DNA of 64,000 nucleotides from Brachynemurus nebulosus (taxonomy: Eukaryota > Arthropoda > Insecta > Neuroptera > Myrmeleontidae): positions 172,694,395 through 172,758,394 of the forward strand of contig JAPWDM010000001.1 of the NCBI GenBank assembly GCA_035578155.1, given 5' to 3'. Positions 1-10,815 of the stretch are shown here, one piece after another. Both the position numbers and the translations under genes were made by a program. The first letter of the stretch is position 1. Each line of letters opens with the position of its first letter. The notes below the pieces were generated by a model. That model searched no databases. It was given only the letters and a program-made list of their open reading frames with translations, and had not been told where the DNA came from.

Positions 1-272
1 TGTGTTTTGAAACTCAAAATTTATTTTATAAATAATAAAAATAAGAATCCTGTATTAAAATAAAGAATTCTGAATTTAATTAAGTAGAAAAGTGAAATTA
101 TTCAGTTGTCTTTTTATTCGTTGCTGCCGTCGATATTGTCTTTGCTACACACTAATGCTATTTCAATCTGATACCACCAGATGGCAATAATGTTCTCAAG
201 CTCAGTCTCTATAATATTTTTGAACGTAATATAACAATAATTTTTCTATAAGATTTTTTTCTTTTTTTCAAG

Positions 273-352
273 GTTTGGCGGGCACATATCCCTTGTCCCC
301 TATTTATAAATATCCCAAAGAAAAAGATTTAGGAGATGATGATGTTTTCATG
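273..352 (+). CDS. Spred: Spred exon a (linker)
   Basis: The acceptor is a pyrimidine run ending CAAG at 269-272 and the donor is GTAAGT at 353. The 80 bp start with two bases of a split codon and end in phase 0 after VFM. It encodes a short acidic linker with PLSPIYKYPKEKD. Confidence 0.72.
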
Positions 353-3300
353 GTAAGTTTTAAAGGAAAATTATTTCAAAAATTGAATAGTTCCGAAACT
401 TTTGCATTGCAGTTAAAATTTAAGTAGTCTGAATAATCAAATGAAAGTAACCGTCAAGGTGTTTTTAGTGCATTAGGTAATCTAAAAGTTTTTATTTATT
501 ATATTGCAGACATTAAATTTGCCTATAGAAACACCTGTATCAGAATCACGTACACCAAGTGAAGGAAGTGGAAGTATAAGTCGACTTGCATCCACACAAC
601 CTGCCGTAACGTTTTCCAGAGACGTTTCTGTCATGGCACCTCATCATCCTATGCATCGAATACACTACTCACCACAAATATCAACTCCAACTAAAGATCC
701 CAAAGGTAAAACAATAATCCAATATGACTAAAAACGCGCCATTATTTCAAAACGATGTCACAATTCAACAAACAAACATGTCGATTCTGATAATTTTCAT
801 CTGCGAAGCGAAATTGTTGTTTTTACTAGTCTGATATAAATAAAATCAAAATTTTTAGATTACAAAAATTAACATTGTTGTTTGTTTTCAAATTGTGACG
901 TCAGTACAGTAAGCCATTTTTCGTGCCAGTTTTTTTCAAAATTAAACAATTGGGTTTTTGAAGAAAAATTTTTTTTGCCATAGATGGAAAGATCATATAT
1001 AAGTTTTAGAAGAAAACTTTATTTTTTTACGTAATATTTAAAGGGTTATACCAAATTAAAAATAAATTTTTAAACTTAAAAAACGATAACGGGCTGACAG
1101 TTCCCGAGCGCATGTGTGACGTCATAATGTGTACTTACCTGAAAATACAATGTTTTTTTAAACTTTGAATTATTGTTACTATGCAATTATTGCTTGCTAT
1201 AAATATTTTTGTATTGAATATCGTAAAGTTAGTGTTTCACCTAACATCTAGATTTTATAAAATTATAATTTTTACAGGGGCATGGCTTAAATTTTAGTGT
1301 AATCGTAGGTGTAACATACTTAAAATCTAGATTTTATAAAATTTAGATGTTATAAAATTATAGTTTTAGTAGTAGAAATTTTTCTACTTTTTCAATTGAA
1401 ATTAATCCCCACCTAAAAATCAAAATGGCAAAAACTAAAAAAAATTCATGTACAGAAGTGACAGATGTAGCAAATGTATATCTATTTCTATATGTATTAT
1501 TAATGAACATTATTGATGAAAAAATTTACTACATAATATTATTGATGAAAATTACTAACATTATTGATGAAATTTAAATTTAGTATCATGTTAAATTGTA
1601 CAACGGCCATGAAAGTTATTTTAAAAACTGCCTTTTTATTTTTTTTTTTTAAATAAATGCATTAGTAGTATGCAAGAAATAAGATTTTTTTTCTATAAAG
1701 TGACATTTAGCGACATTTTTTTCTTATATTAAGTAGTTGTTTTTTCAATTGGCTATAATCGGCACAGTCGGCTTATAAAATCTAGATTTTAAATGAAACA
1801 CCACCTAAAATATAATTTTACAATAAAATTATAATTTTAACATAAAATTATAATTTTATAAAATCTAGATGTTAATTAATAAATATATGAATTTTAAATT
1901 TATTTTCGCAACGATTATCAATATTATTTATGATATAGTACTGAAATAAAATAAAATAAATAAATAAATAAAAATAATAATAAAAATAAAAACCTAATAG
2001 TAGCACTACATTCTCGCGAGGTCGCCTCGACGAGACGTTCGTCGAGGTTTTGACAAGACGAGACAACACGAGTTTGTACCGTCTACACTCTCACTTATAT
2101 ACTCAGTTATTCATACTGCTCATACGCGTTCGTATAGTTTGAAACGTTTGAAATGCCAATCGTAGATGGACAAGATGGGTGATGTCGGTGACATGGATTT
2201 AAATAACTGCTGCTCCAGTTCTATGTACTGTTGAATACTATAATTTCCTTCGTGCATATTACCCAAAAAATTTTAAAATAACGTTTTTGTAAATTTAAGG
2301 CTTGATTTTAGGTTATGTATAAAAACATAATAGTACGCAGATATGCAACATATGCAATATCAACACACGAGTATATGCGAGAGTGTAGTTAATCGCCTCG
2401 CCTCGTGTCTCGTGTCCTTTGACTTGTGACAAAAAACCGACTCAGATCGGAGAGCTAACGAGGCGAGGCAAGGCTTGACGAGGCGAGGCGAGGTAACACG
2501 AGAGCGTCAACTACACTCTCGGCCTCGCGTCGCCTCGTGTTGCCTCGACGAGAGTGTAGTGCTACTATAATATAAAAGAACGAGGTATTTGGTAGTTTTT
2601 TTTTAAAGTTAGTCAAATACCGTATTAAACCAAGAAGTGTTTTTTTTATTTTTTATATAAATCAATTTTTATTTTGGTTTTTTTTTTCTTTATCGGTTAT
2701 ATCAGGGCTTCTTAAACTTTTTTCATTCGCGATCCCAAATAGAGGTATATATAAGTATTTTGAAAGGATTTATTGATTAGGTAACAATATACATATATAC
2801 ATATAAAAAAATTTTCGCTATGACCCCAAGATTTCGCTAACCGACCCCAAATAGGGTCGCGACCCATAGTTTAAGAAGCCCTGGGTTATATTATAAAGCT
2901 TTACTGCAGAGTACAGTAAAAATTTGATTCTATATAACTGAAAATACTTTATTTCAGGTGAAAGTTATTCATACGTTCAACTGACTGCCGTACATGAATA
3001 TATATATCCTGTAGTCGAAGAATCCAAATCGGTGTCAACAGTTCGAACTCAAGACACCAGTTTAAAAAAGCGGCCTGTGGAAATGATGCCACCGCAACTC
3101 TCATTACCGCCGAGCAAATCCAAACATAAAATCGTGGCAAAAAATTTACGGTCTCGATGTCGTTACTGTAACGAATACTATTCCGAGGATGACAATCCGA
3201 AGGGCAGCTGTGAGTACGCGCCTGACAAGTCGAAAAATTGTATTGAACGAATATCGTGTATGAACTGTGCCCAGTGTATGGTGTATCATTGTATGTCGGA

Positions 3301-3499
3301 CGCGGAGGGCGACTTCGCGACACAACCGTGCGCATGCGGCTCGTTCGATCGTAGTTGTATAACGCGGTGGATAGGTGTCGCGCTATTAAGTCTATTGGTA
3401 CCTTGTCTATGGTTCTATCCGCCATTACGTGCATGTCACAAATGTGGCATCTGTTGCGGTCTGTGCGGTGGACAGCACAGTCCAATACAGCATAACTGA
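273..3499 (+). CDS. Spred: Spred, Sprouty-related EVH1 domain protein (C-terminal part, 3 exons)
   Basis: Spred proteins sit at the membrane and hold down Ras-Raf-MAPK signalling, in vertebrates with neurofibromin. Three exons join in frame: 273-352, 510-705 and 2958-3499, giving about 271 residues. The first two encode a low-complexity Ser/Thr/Pro-rich linker (TYPLSPIYKYP, then a stretch rich in S, T and H). The last encodes SYVQLTAVHEYIYP followed by the complete Cys-rich SPR domain, from CRYCNEYYSEDD through CMVYHCMSDAEGDF, CACGSFDRSC and LRACHKCGICCGLCGG. YHCMSD.EGD and LRACH.CG are diagnostic of Spred/Sprouty; the long linker and SPR spacing fit Spred better than Sprouty. The EVH1 domain must lie upstream of the window. 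AATAAA follows the stop at 3675-3685. Intron 2 holds several MITEs. Confidence 0.9.
510..705 (+). CDS. Spred: Spred exon b (Ser/Thr-rich linker)
   Basis: The acceptor is TTGCAG at 504-509 and the donor is GTAAAA at 706. The 196 bp begin in phase 0 and leave one base that joins GT of the next exon to make Gly. The product is rich in Ser, Thr, Pro and His (TPSEGSGSISR, APHHPMHRIHYSP), as in the region between the EVH1 and SPR domains. Confidence 0.85.
720..1060 (+). mobile_element. Diverged MITE, TACTTGACTG family (copy D), core only
   Basis: This lies in Spred intron 2. The segment repeats in order the core seen at 11.2 kb and 13.1 kb: an AACGCGCCATT start, ATGTCGATT then GATAATTTTCATC, a GTGACGTCA palindrome near 895-905, then an A/T-rich end. 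The terminal inverted repeats are not recognisable, so it is an old or truncated copy. Confidence 0.5.
1245..1875. repeat. AT-rich inverted-repeat element
   Basis: The left end (ACATCTAGATTTTATAAAAT) is repeated inverted at the right end (ATAAAATCTAGATGT). The palindrome TATAAAATCTAGATTTTATA recurs inside, at about 1320 and 1770. It looks like a foldback MITE in Spred intron 2; no clear target duplication was found. Confidence 0.5.
1998..2567. mobile_element. CpG-rich MITE, Harbinger-like
   Basis: The ends are TAGTAGCACTACA.TCTCG and its inverse, flanked by TAA on both sides (1995-1997 and 2568-2570). A 3-bp TWA duplication fits PIF/Harbinger elements. The inner sequence is dominated by CCTCG/CGAGG words on both strands, far richer in G+C and CpG than its surroundings, and could fold extensively. 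It has no coding capacity. Confidence 0.6.
2703..2883. mobile_element. hAT MITE with perfect 8-bp TSD
   Basis: The terminal inverted repeat is CAGGGCTTCTTAAACT at the left and its inverse at the right, with GATCCC and GTCGCGACCC inside, as in Charlie-like hAT MITEs. GGTTATAT flanks both ends (2695-2702 and 2884-2891). It sits about 75 bp upstream of the last Spred exon, close to branch-point distance. Confidence 0.85.
2958..3499 (+). CDS. Spred: Spred terminal exon (SPR domain)
   Basis: The acceptor is ATTTCAG at 2951-2957. The exon runs 542 bp to a TGA at 3497-3499 and carries the whole Cys-rich SPR domain, so the membrane-targeting and regulatory end of Spred is one uninterrupted exon. The tail after the last Cys pair is short (GGQHSPIQHN). 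Confidence 0.92.
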
Positions 3500-3700
3500 A
3501 AATTGCTACACACCGGCGCAAATCCGGCATTTGAAACGCAAATCGGTGGCACCAGCGCAACTGCAGCACGAACGGTAAAAACTGCCATTAAACGTATTAG
3601 TCAAAGACATTATTATATGTAAAAAAACAAAACGTTGGTAGAAAGAGGACAGTGAATCTTTTTTTTTTAATGTAAATAAAATAAATTCAAGACTGTGTTT
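3500..3700 (+). promoter_or_regulatory. Spred: Spred 3' UTR and poly(A) signals
   Basis: After the stop there are no long frames. Overlapping AATAAA hexamers at 3675-3680 and 3680-3685, in an A/T-rich setting, are the likely polyadenylation signals. The transcript end was not observed directly. Confidence 0.5.
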
Positions 3701-5318
3701 TATAAATGTTTGAATTACTGAATTTTGTGAATACTGAATGTGAACAACAAATGCTACCACGAGTGCTTTTTTGGGAACTGTTCGTTTTTTGAAAACAGAC
3801 TGTTTGACCACACTGTTTTGTGGTCCGATTGAGGTGCTATGATTAGAACGAAAGTTTTCATGCAGCCTATACACTAAATTTATTAAACGTACAATATAAC
3901 TGACATCAGATGTCAGTGCACAAAGGTCTAATAAAAATATGTTACAAATACTACCAAAAAAAAAATTTCCGTTTTTCATCTATTGCCAAAATTGTGAACG
4001 CACACTTTTAGTATTAAATTGGCCTCTTTTTTATATTGCCTAATATTGAAATATGTACTACTTTGAACTATAAAGTGAAGAAATTGTAAATTACAATCCT
4101 TCTAGTCGCGATAATGCATCAGCATTAGTATTTGTAACACCGATCAAAAAAAATTCATACACCAAATCTGAAAAGATTTTTTTAGAAATAGCTCTTTTTT
4201 GGTAATGTTCATTGGAGGAGACAAAATTTAAACAATAAATTGAACAACTGACCTGCCATTTTTTAAATGTGTTCACTCTAATACTTTTGAATGCTGTTTG
4301 CATTTAAAAAATTATCAAAAATAAAAAATAAAAACTTTCATTATTGCTATTAAAAATGACCAATAAAAACTTGTGAAAAAATGTTTTATCATCTTATAAA
4401 ATAAATCAAATCGAACTGTTAGTTATTATTTTTTTAGAATATCGAAAAAAATAAAAATCAATTGTTTATCAAAAAAAAAAAATCAGTGTTAAAAAAATAG
4501 AGAAAATAAATAATGCTTTAACCGAAAAAAGTGAATCTAAAAAAACTCTCTTGTTTAAACAAAATACTGATGTAATGTTTAAAAAAAAAATTGTACAAAA
4601 ACCTCCCGTTTAACTTGATTTTAATTTTGATTATTTGTACAGTTACAAAAATTAGTGATTAATATTATTATTATAAACGTATAGCTTAACTTTTACAAAG
4701 AAAAATTAATTTCAAGTTAAATCACGGAAAAAAATATATTCCTAATGTCTTGTAGGGCTCAATCAAAACATTGGGTCTATATTTTTTAAGATATTTTCCA
4801 ATCTTTTTTAAGATAATTCAATTTTAAAAAAGATTCTGAAAATTAAATCACAAATTTTTATGTACATAATTTTAAAAAAAATAAATTTTGTAATGTAGTT
4901 AATTAATTTTTAACATTTCTTGCCAGTTTCTATTTTATTCATCAGTTTTATTAGTAAAGAAAAAACAAATAAATTGTTATTTATATTTGAAAAACTGTAA
5001 AAACCAAACAGAACATAAAATACCAAATAAATCTACTTAAAAATCTTTTATTCAATTATAATTTTAATTATAAAAAAACAAAAACAAAAAAAACAAGTAC
5101 TAAAACAAAATATAGTTTGTAAAGAACAAAAAATTTAAAACAAAACAAAAGGGGTGAATGGATACAAAATAATTATTATTGTATGTGTGAGATTTTATTT
5201 TCAGTCCGTAATAAAGGTCATAATCGTGTAACTTATTTTTTATTTTACCTTAAAATGATTTTTTAAGAAAATAGAAATTTTGAGCTGAACATTCTTCGTA
5301 TATGTGGTAAGTTTAAAG
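3701..5318. other. Intergenic AT-rich DNA
   Basis: Very A/T-rich with homopolymer runs. Frames on the minus strand at 3506-3979 and 4091-4303 show no domain or codon pattern and are judged accidental. I see no gene or bounded repeat here. Confidence 0.5.
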
Positions 5319-5770
5319 CGGCCCCTACACGCTCAATAATATTGCATAAAGTGCGAGGTTGTATAATATTATAGATCGTTTGTACGTTATATTGAAGGGT
5401 TGTACAATATATTGTGCTGATCAAAAATAGTTTGAAATATATTGTGCAATGAATGAATATTGTAACGTCTGTAGGCTTTGTGGATGTTATTGCGCAATAT
5501 TACTTTATTTGTTCGATTTGTTTGTTATTCTGTAGTCATATTTGATGGCTATTATTTGAGCCAGTATGAATTATTAATTTGCAAGAATAATTATTGCTTT
5601 GCAACATCTTTATCACTTAGTATTTAAAATTAAACAACAGTTAAATTAAGTACAATTCCTGTATTCAGTTTATTGCACAAATTTCTTTAATAAAATTATT
5701 GAACTGTCTGGAGAAGGGTTCAGTAAATTGCACAAGTTGATTGCACAATATTATTGAGCGTGTAGAGGCC
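5319..5770. mobile_element. MITE with ~28-bp inverted ends
   Basis: The left end GGCCCCTACACGCTCAATAA is matched by TTATTGAGCGTGTAGAGGCC at the right. Both arms continue into ATATTG(TG)CA, which also recurs inside. There is no open frame. The target duplication is unclear because TATAGTAATA repeats at the right border. Confidence 0.6.
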
Positions 5771-5843
5771 TATAGTAATATATATAGTAAATATAAGGCC
5801 TATAGTAATATTTTCCTTCGACGCAGAGAGGCTCACAAAGGAT

Positions 5844-6034
5844 TAATGTCCGACCGAAACAGGATTTGCAGCCGAAACCGAAACTTCGGCCTCGGTCTCA
5901 GTTTCGGCCGAAACCGAAACTTATGTCTAGTGTATGTACGAGACACGAACGAAGCACAATTTACGAACACTGAGTTTCGGTGCGGCTAGTTTCGGCTGAT
6001 TTTTTGCCGAAACCGAATGTTCGGTCGGTCACTA
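5844..6034. mobile_element. hAT-like MITE rich in CCGAAAC/GTTTCGG
   Basis: The ends are TAATGTCCGACCGAA and TTCGGTCGGTCACTA. Flanks CAAAGGAT (5836-5843) and CAAAGTAT (6035-6042) match at 7 of 8 bases. The interior is built from inverted and direct copies of GCCGAAACCGAAAC. Confidence 0.7.
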
Positions 6035-6062
6035 CAAAGTATATGAATTAAAAACTGTATGG

Positions 6063-6201
6063 CAGTAGTTCTCAAACTTTTTGGTCCGCGACCCCCTTTT
6101 CAAAAGATCCTCAAAATATGTAGAAATGGGTATGTAATCTGTAGTCAATTGTTTCTGCGACCCTCAAATAGTTTTTATGACCCCTTTTTTGAGAATCACT
6201 G
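6063..6201. mobile_element. Small hAT MITE
   Basis: The left end CAGTAGTTCTCAAACTTTTT is answered by TTTTTTGAGAATCACTG at the right, with CGACCCCC words inside. The 8-bp flanks CTGTATGG and CAGTAGGG agree at 6 of 8 positions, so this is an older insertion of the group seen at 2703 and 58592. Confidence 0.6.
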
Positions 6202-6650
6202 CAGTAGGGTCTCACAGAAAGGTCAGTTGTAGAAGTACAGGAACTATTCTTTTGCTAATAGAGATACGCACGGGAGTGATTTTCGTAACCTGTTTCGGCC
6301 CGCTACCGTTCACTTCCATTCACGTAGCAAAACTCACCCCCGCTCGTTCTCGCTTCCACTCGTTTCTTTATGGTTAGTCCCATTCCCGGCAGAACCCGAT
6401 TTTTTTTTCGGATCCCGTTTTATTACGAAAATTTTTAATTTTAAATAATGAAAATAAATATATAGGTATATTTAACACTCCTAGGATATAAAATTTATCT
6501 ACTCTCGCCCGCTGTCATTCCCGTTAAAAATTTTCACTCCCACTCGTTTTGACCCTCAAAACTCCCGACCCGATTTCCATCTCTATAATTCACTTTGACA
6601 AATGGAAATGAAATTATATATTAATTTTAAAATATACAAAATGATAACTC

Positions 6651-6883
6651 TAAGCCCCCATTATGGAACGGTATCTAATACTGGAACAGTTGTGACATTT
6701 ACATATTTATTTCTTTAATTAAGTAAGGAAACATTAAATGCGAGGTGAATTTAAATTGAAAAGCAATCATTCTATTAATAATAATTTTTGTTATCAAACT
6801 TTTTTTTCAGAAATAACCTCATTAATATGTAAATGTCAAAACTGTTCCAGTATTAGATACTGTTTCATAATGGGGGCTTTTAC
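6651..6883. mobile_element. MITE of the TAAAAGCCCC family (short copy)
   Basis: Long inverted arms begin AAGCCCCCATTATGGAAC and continue through GTATCTAATACTGGAACAGT; the right arm is the near-exact inverse. The body shares AACAGTT.TGACATTTA and ATTCTATTAATAATAATTTT with the larger copies at 20639 and 28078. Confidence 0.75.
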
Positions 6884-9219
6884 GTTATATGTATAATAAT
6901 ATAAACAATATGTATATTTGCAATCACAGATGAGATAGATCAAGCCTACATATAAAAAAGTGTAATCCGAAAGTTGCACTAAGTAGCAATTTACACCACG
7001 ACTAATTTAGTCTGTTAGTGACCGTCGTGGTGTTCACGTCATAATAAATATCATGTTTTTTTTAATCAACTCGTGAAATTTAAACAAGAAAATATGAAGT
7101 GTGTCGTATTTAAGTATAAAAATTCTATTGACAAAAAAATTTCTCAAAATAAAGGGATATCTTTCTTAAAATAAATAAATTTATTTTTAATTGTTGACTG
7201 GTGGTAAGATACGGTGGCCATGATAATATATAGTATATGTATGCGTACTGCATATATCATCATCAACATATCATACTAACACATTGGTATATTCGTGTTC
7301 ATACATCATGTATTTTGATTGTATGTGTGCTGTGTTACGTCACTCGTTGATTACAGTGGGCACAGTTTGATAGACATACTAGTTTGACCCCTTGTTTACA
7401 ATACATTTTATTGTAAAATATTTAATAACCCGATATCAATGGATTCAGTCTAAATACAAAATTATGTGGATCGATTGGCGCCTTTCGGTGGGATGTTATA
7501 CTACTTTACATTCAGTCGTTCCACAAGCAGTGAGCGAGTAACATGCACTAACTTGAATTATTGATGATTGTTGTCTTGCTGCACTGTGATTGTTAATCAC
7601 AGTAGATACGTATGTGATATGTACGCGAAACAGAAGTGATAATACATACATACACAAATGACACATACGCACGCAGAAGCTGAATGTATATACATAACAC
7701 ATAGGTGGGGATTTACGTCATCCTTTGTCCATGAAAATTAAACTGTATGAGATAGCTAGTTATGTATATGTAATCTGTGGATATATCTTATTTATGCTTA
7801 TTATATGGATCACGCTGTATATTAAATGATATGTTTATAGGGTTTAAATTGATATCGCTGCGTTAATTTGTTAATTCGTAACGAAATGTGGAAACTACGG
7901 GGATGTGACTCGTGGTTCTGTTTTTTTCGATTACAAAACCCTAAAAAATCATCCTTGATACATTTTTTGTCACTTCAAATTTAACCTGTAAAAAGGGCGA
8001 CAGTAATAATGGTAATAAGTCATAAATAAACAGAATATATTTATTACTAGAATAAAAAATTGCCAAAATTAAATACAAATTTATAAGAATAAAAAATTCT
8101 GTGGATATAACTACTTGATAATTTTATCAGAAAAACAATAAATACATAAGTTAAATATTGTGCAACACTTATGTACAAATCTCACGCAGTTCAATTATGA
8201 ATACGTAGGTACGTAATAGAACTTCCACCGTTAAAAACCAGAGGGCACTGATTCAAAAAACAGCACACATTAAATATTAAGCTTTTAAACAAACCATATG
8301 GGAAAATTTTTTTGTCTCAAAATGCCAGACTTTTTACTGCCAGTGATAAGTACAATAGAAATAAGGTTACAAAAAAAGAAAAAGAAAAAAAATCAAAGAT
8401 CCCAACATCAAAAAAGTGAACCTTAGGAATTTACAAAGTATAAATTATATTAAACTATTGATAAAATTTAACATTATTTAGAATTACACCGTATTTCGAA
8501 AAATCTGTCAGATGGTGACACCTGTACCAATGAATATATACATATCATAGCATTTTCAGCCGCCATATTGCAGGACAAATTAACTCGTCAAAATTTAGTT
8601 TGCAACTATTTTTATTCGTAGAATAGTTATTCGTTGATTTAGTTGTCCTTTATAATACTGGACCTTAATCATTCAAAGAGTTAAAACAACAGTTTCTAAT
8701 TTACTGACTGTTTGTTTTTTATTCTATAATAAATTTTGGAATGTACGTGTACTTTAAAAGTTAAGAATTTATACCGTAAGAAACTAGAGAAAAACCATTA
8801 AAATATAACAGATTTGAGCGTTACTTTATGGCATTCCATATTTGTATCCATAAATATCACTTTTATTTTTGAAACTGTGACAATATTGTTTCGAACCGTC
8901 AGTTCATTTTCAAACAATAAAAATTACATTCGATACATGCCTTATATCTCTTATATACTAATTTTATCTATCTATACTTACGAAGGGGCTTATTTAAAGC
9001 GTTAATTTTTTTTGAATTAAAGCCCTCTAGTTTGTACCAGTACAAGCTCCGTTACGTAACGTTACGTGACATTTTTCTTTTCCGAAAGCAATCCATAATA
9101 TACATTTTGTATATTATTTTGTCCAATTTATCCATAAAAGGTGGCGGCAAATTTGCTTTAAAAATAAAAAATATTTTATTGCTAACGTTGTCTTAAAACA
9201 GATTTATTGCGGTACTCTG
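6884..9219. other. Intergenic DNA without a recognised gene
   Basis: A/T-rich spacer. A small imperfect palindrome around ACACCACGAC/GTCGTGGTGTT lies near 6990-7035. Frames at 7496-7702 and 8814-9005 show no family resemblance. I see no bounded transposon. Confidence 0.4.
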
Positions 9220-9446
9220 TATTGGCGACGCAGATTCTTACTCGCGCCTCTGGTGATAAAATTAGAACTAGCATCAAGTAAAAATATACGTATACGATTA
9301 ATGGGTGATATAATGTCTAGTAATCCGTACATAATTTGTATAGTACATTTTTCTATCAACAAATAAACGTATACAAAAATTTTTACTTGATACAGCTTCT
9401 AATTTAAAAAACCAGGAGCGCTCGTGTAATCTTTGCGTCGCCAATA
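9220..9446. mobile_element. MITE with ~80-bp inverted repeats (TATTGGCGACGCA ends)
   Basis: The left arm runs TATTGGCGACGCAGATTCTT, then a CGCC/CTCTGG block, AAAATTAGAA and CAAGTAAAAAT. The right arm is its inverse and ends TTTGCGTCGCCAATA. A related copy at 12690-13491 is interrupted by another MITE, which makes this one the uninterrupted reference. Confidence 0.75.
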
Positions 9447-9824
9447 CACGGGAAGTTCACGAACCCGAAAATTCAAAAGAATCTGAAACTTCGGCAATAC
9501 GTAGATGCTGGATAGTTGACACTAAAAGACGATTTTAAGGGGATGAACACCGTGAACACCCCCTCTAAGTTGATATGCAAAAATTTCAAATTTAATAAAA
9601 ATTTCTTTAAGAGTGCTTTGGATGAAATATTGTACCCATTTAATATAATAATTACTGTTTAAGGCTAACAATAAGTGTGCACTACGTTATTCCGCAGCGG
9701 TCTTTTTGAGCAAAAAAATATTAAAAAACGTGAGCATACAACAAGAAATTCAAAAAGTTATACTTTTTATTGCTGAAAAAAGTGCCAGTTTTGTAACTCA
9801 TAGAAATGCCGTCTGTATTTATAA

Positions 9825-10569
9825 GGCTAGGGTCACATTGGAAACGGGTACGTACGACAAATCACTCGCGCGTACTTGTACGTACACGTCAGATTGAAAT
9901 AAACAATGCAAATGAACGAAGTTGGTCACACTAGATACGAGTTATTCTTGCACGCACGTACGTAGTCGTCAGTGTTAAAAATTGAATCAAAAAAGTTTGT
10001 TTTTTTCACACTAGTCGTACGTGTAGAAGATAAAGAAGATAGGCAACTTAAGTAAAAGTAATACAATTTATGAACATTATTTGAATTTTAACGGATATTT
10101 TCATTTGTTACAATTTTTATAGTACCAAACTACAATTTTATAAAACTTAAACATAATTCTCGTTTTTGAAAGGAAACAAAAAAAAGGGTACTATAACAGA
10201 GAAATTTGTAGAAAACTTTGGTTAGAGGTTGCGAAAGCACTAAATCTTCCTTCATTCATACGAAAATATTGAAAAAACTTATTTTTATTTATCTATTTTC
10301 AAATGTGGAAATAATTTTCTAAATTCATCACCAGTAGATCCTTCTATTGTATAATTTATAAACCTAAAAATTTCGATTCGTATTTTTCATCAAATAATAA
10401 TTAATTATATTATTATCGAGAAACAAATAATCTCTTAACAGATTCATTTTTAAAATAAATTTATGTAAGTATACGCTGACAGTGTGACGACTTTATCTGA
10501 CGACAATAGTCTCACGACTATATCCGACAAATTAAGTCGTATGTACCCGCTTTCAATGTGACCTTAGCC
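9825..10569. mobile_element. MITE with ~34-bp inverted ends (GGGTCACATTGG)
   Basis: The left end GGCTAGGGTCACATTGGAAA continues as CGGGTACGTACGAC. The right end is GTCGTATGTACCCGC followed by TTTCAATGTGACCTTAGCC. CGTACGT words recur inside. It stops 85 bp short of the dehydrogenase stop codon. A half copy lies at about 36815-38705 in SLC5 intron 6. Confidence 0.7.
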
Positions 10570-10653
10570 GAAATGTTTAAATAAAATGTGATATGCCCAC
10601 AAAATGTAACAATCGGTCTCAATATGTATTATTTATATTGCTTTAGTTTTAAA

Positions 10654-10815
10654 TTACTTAAGTCCAACCAATTCCATACTCTTTTGCCATAAGGCAGTTT
10701 GTAGTTTTGGATCGAAATTAACTTTTGACGTATATTTAGCGCAATTTCGATAAAACAATCCTGATTCTCCCGTCAATGTGGATTCTGTTGCACAGTAAAT
10801 TACAGTTTGAGCTCC
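10654..10815 (-). CDS. SDR exon 3 (C-terminus; short)
   Basis: The acceptor is TTTTTAG at 10822-10816. 53 codons then TAA at 10656-10654. The frame continues exon 2 exactly, Q|GAQT. The encoded [14 protein letters not shown] and [13 protein letters not shown] are what the family shows at this place, so the assignment is firm although it is over 3 kb from exon 2. Confidence 0.9.
   Translation of the reverse strand, partial: GAQTVIYCATESTLTGESGLFYRNCAKYTSKVNFDPKLQTALWQKSMELVGLK

Noticed and set aside
2949..3569. 206-codon minus-strand frame
   Set aside because: It is the antisense shadow of the Spred terminal exon, whose plus-strand product is clearly conserved.
3506..3979. Minus-strand frame of 157 codons after Spred
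   Set aside because: It overlaps the Spred 3' region, has no domain and is Phe/Ser-rich as expected from A/T-rich noncoding DNA.
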